Source: Treponema sp. UBA1747
Lineage (GTDB): Bacteria > Spirochaetota > Spirochaetia > Treponematales > Treponemataceae
Length of the DNA: 64,000 nucleotides
Direction: 5' to 3'
Assembly (NCBI GenBank): GCA_002315375.1
Contig: DCHR01000006.1
Location: 1-64,000, forward strand
Within the stretch, counting starts at the first letter, position 1. Every line of letters starts with the position of its first letter. The notes beneath the pieces are model-generated. The model worked only from the letters and a program-made list of their open reading frames with translations. It made no database searches and was not told the DNA's origin. Below, in pieces: positions 63,724 through 64,000 of this stretch. The translations under genes and the position numbers were made by a program.

Positions 63724-64000
63724 TGACAGAACCTGTTCAGAGTTTATATATTCATATTCCATTCTGCATTTCAAAATGTGCTTACTGTGATTTTTTCAGT
63801 AAGCCCTTTTTGTCTGTACCTGACGATTATGTTTCGGCATTATGCAATGAACTTGATTTCAGGCTGCGGGACAACGTTCCTTTAAAAACAGTTTATATTG
63901 GGGGAGGTACACCAAGTCTCCTTTCAAGAAAACAGTTGTTAGAAATCACATCCTATATAAACCTTTCTTCAATAGAAGAATTTACCTGTGAAGTTAACCC
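63723..64000 (+). CDS. hemW: HemW-like radical SAM protein (cut by window edge)
   Basis: About 92 residues are visible. They begin MTEPVQSLYIHIPFCISKCAYCDFFS with the radical SAM cluster motif CxxxCxxC in CISKCAYC, and the family motif VYIGGGTPSLLS, then EEFTCEVNP. HemW inserts heme into respiratory enzymes and is related to HemN. The ATG overlaps the lepB stop (TAATG), so the two genes are coupled. The gene continues beyond the window. Confidence 0.9.
   Translation, partial: MTEPVQSLYIHIPFCISKCAYCDFFSKPFLSVPDDYVSALCNELDFRLRDNVPLKTVYIGGGTPSLLSRKQLLEITSYINLSSIEEFTCEVN

Overview
The window looks like the chromosome of a saccharolytic, gut- or rumen-type Treponema (Spirochaetota). The evidence is a spirochaete-style motility locus (flbD-motAB-fliLMY-fliOPQR-flhBAFG, an unnamed membrane gene, a sigma-28 gene and a DUF342/FapA gene), a V-type ATPase in the reduced spirochaetal order E-DUF2764-A-B-D-I-K, a moderate-to-low G+C appearance, and genes for xylan-derived oligosaccharides and galactose (GH10, galK, galM, a CE4-type deacetylase). 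No tRNA, rRNA, IS element, prophage or CRISPR array was seen. The whole window reads as core chromosome.

Layout. 1-2284 (minus): rpsP-khpA-rimM-trmD-rplS translation operon, with rplS cut by the window edge. 2417-6326 (minus): argH followed by a polar amino-acid ABC transporter (binding protein, hairpin attenuator, permease, ATPase). 6493-10087 (minus): a small exported protein, a CBS/DRTGG/DHH manganese pyrophosphatase and a MATE exporter. 10186-11994 (plus): galK and a polysaccharide deacetylase-like gene. 12095-16862: an ASCH-domain protein (minus), a barrel-like exported protein, a lipoprotein and a RarA ATPase with a long extra C-terminal half. 16913-17404: a lone acetolactate synthase small subunit. 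17504-23212: fliF-fliG-fliH-fliI-fliJ. 23246-26341: a TGS-type nucleoside kinase (minus) and argG with probable ArgR boxes. 26555-29461: a MoxR ATPase, a VWA protein and an unknown gene. 29489-32456: xerC-hslV-hslU. 32539-34616: a membrane/HTH regulator, a possible miniature transcription unit, and fba (minus). 34735-52367: the second, roughly 17.5-kb motility operon, driven by a clear sigma-28 promoter and containing the sigma-28 gene itself. 52383-53435: galM. 53604-60951: the V-ATPase operon. 61181-64000: a pentapeptide-repeat protein (minus), an intracellular GH10 xylanase, signal peptidase I and the start of hemW.

How the parts work together. The fliF operon (vegetative-type promoter) supplies the MS ring, the switch protein FliG and the export ATPase. 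The flbD operon (sigma-28 promoter) supplies stator, switch, export gate, FlhF/FlhG and sigma-28, so it can form a positive feedback loop. The V-ATPase rotor subunit carries residues that look like the Na+ ligands of Enterococcus NtpK, which suggests a Na+ pump. argG and argH lie apart, with argH leading a transporter cluster, which suggests amino-acid uptake linked to arginine synthesis.

Most unusual observations. (1) At least eleven genes lack a Shine-Dalgarno sequence but have a -10-like hexamer ending only 6-9 nt before the start codon, so leaderless mRNAs may be common. (2) Arrays of tandem hairpins lie after argG and after atpK and share the linker motifs TAYGCAAAA and AAGAACC. (3) A flagellar-operon membrane gene appears to start at ATT. 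(4) A two-copy palindrome, TGTCCTnnnGGnGACA, sits upstream of a possible ~85-nt transcription unit. (5) The signal peptidase has Arg where the catalytic Lys is expected. (6) FliY contains a 51-bp tandem repeat encoding a Met/Gly/Gln linker. All functional statements come from reading the sequence and family knowledge; no database search was run.
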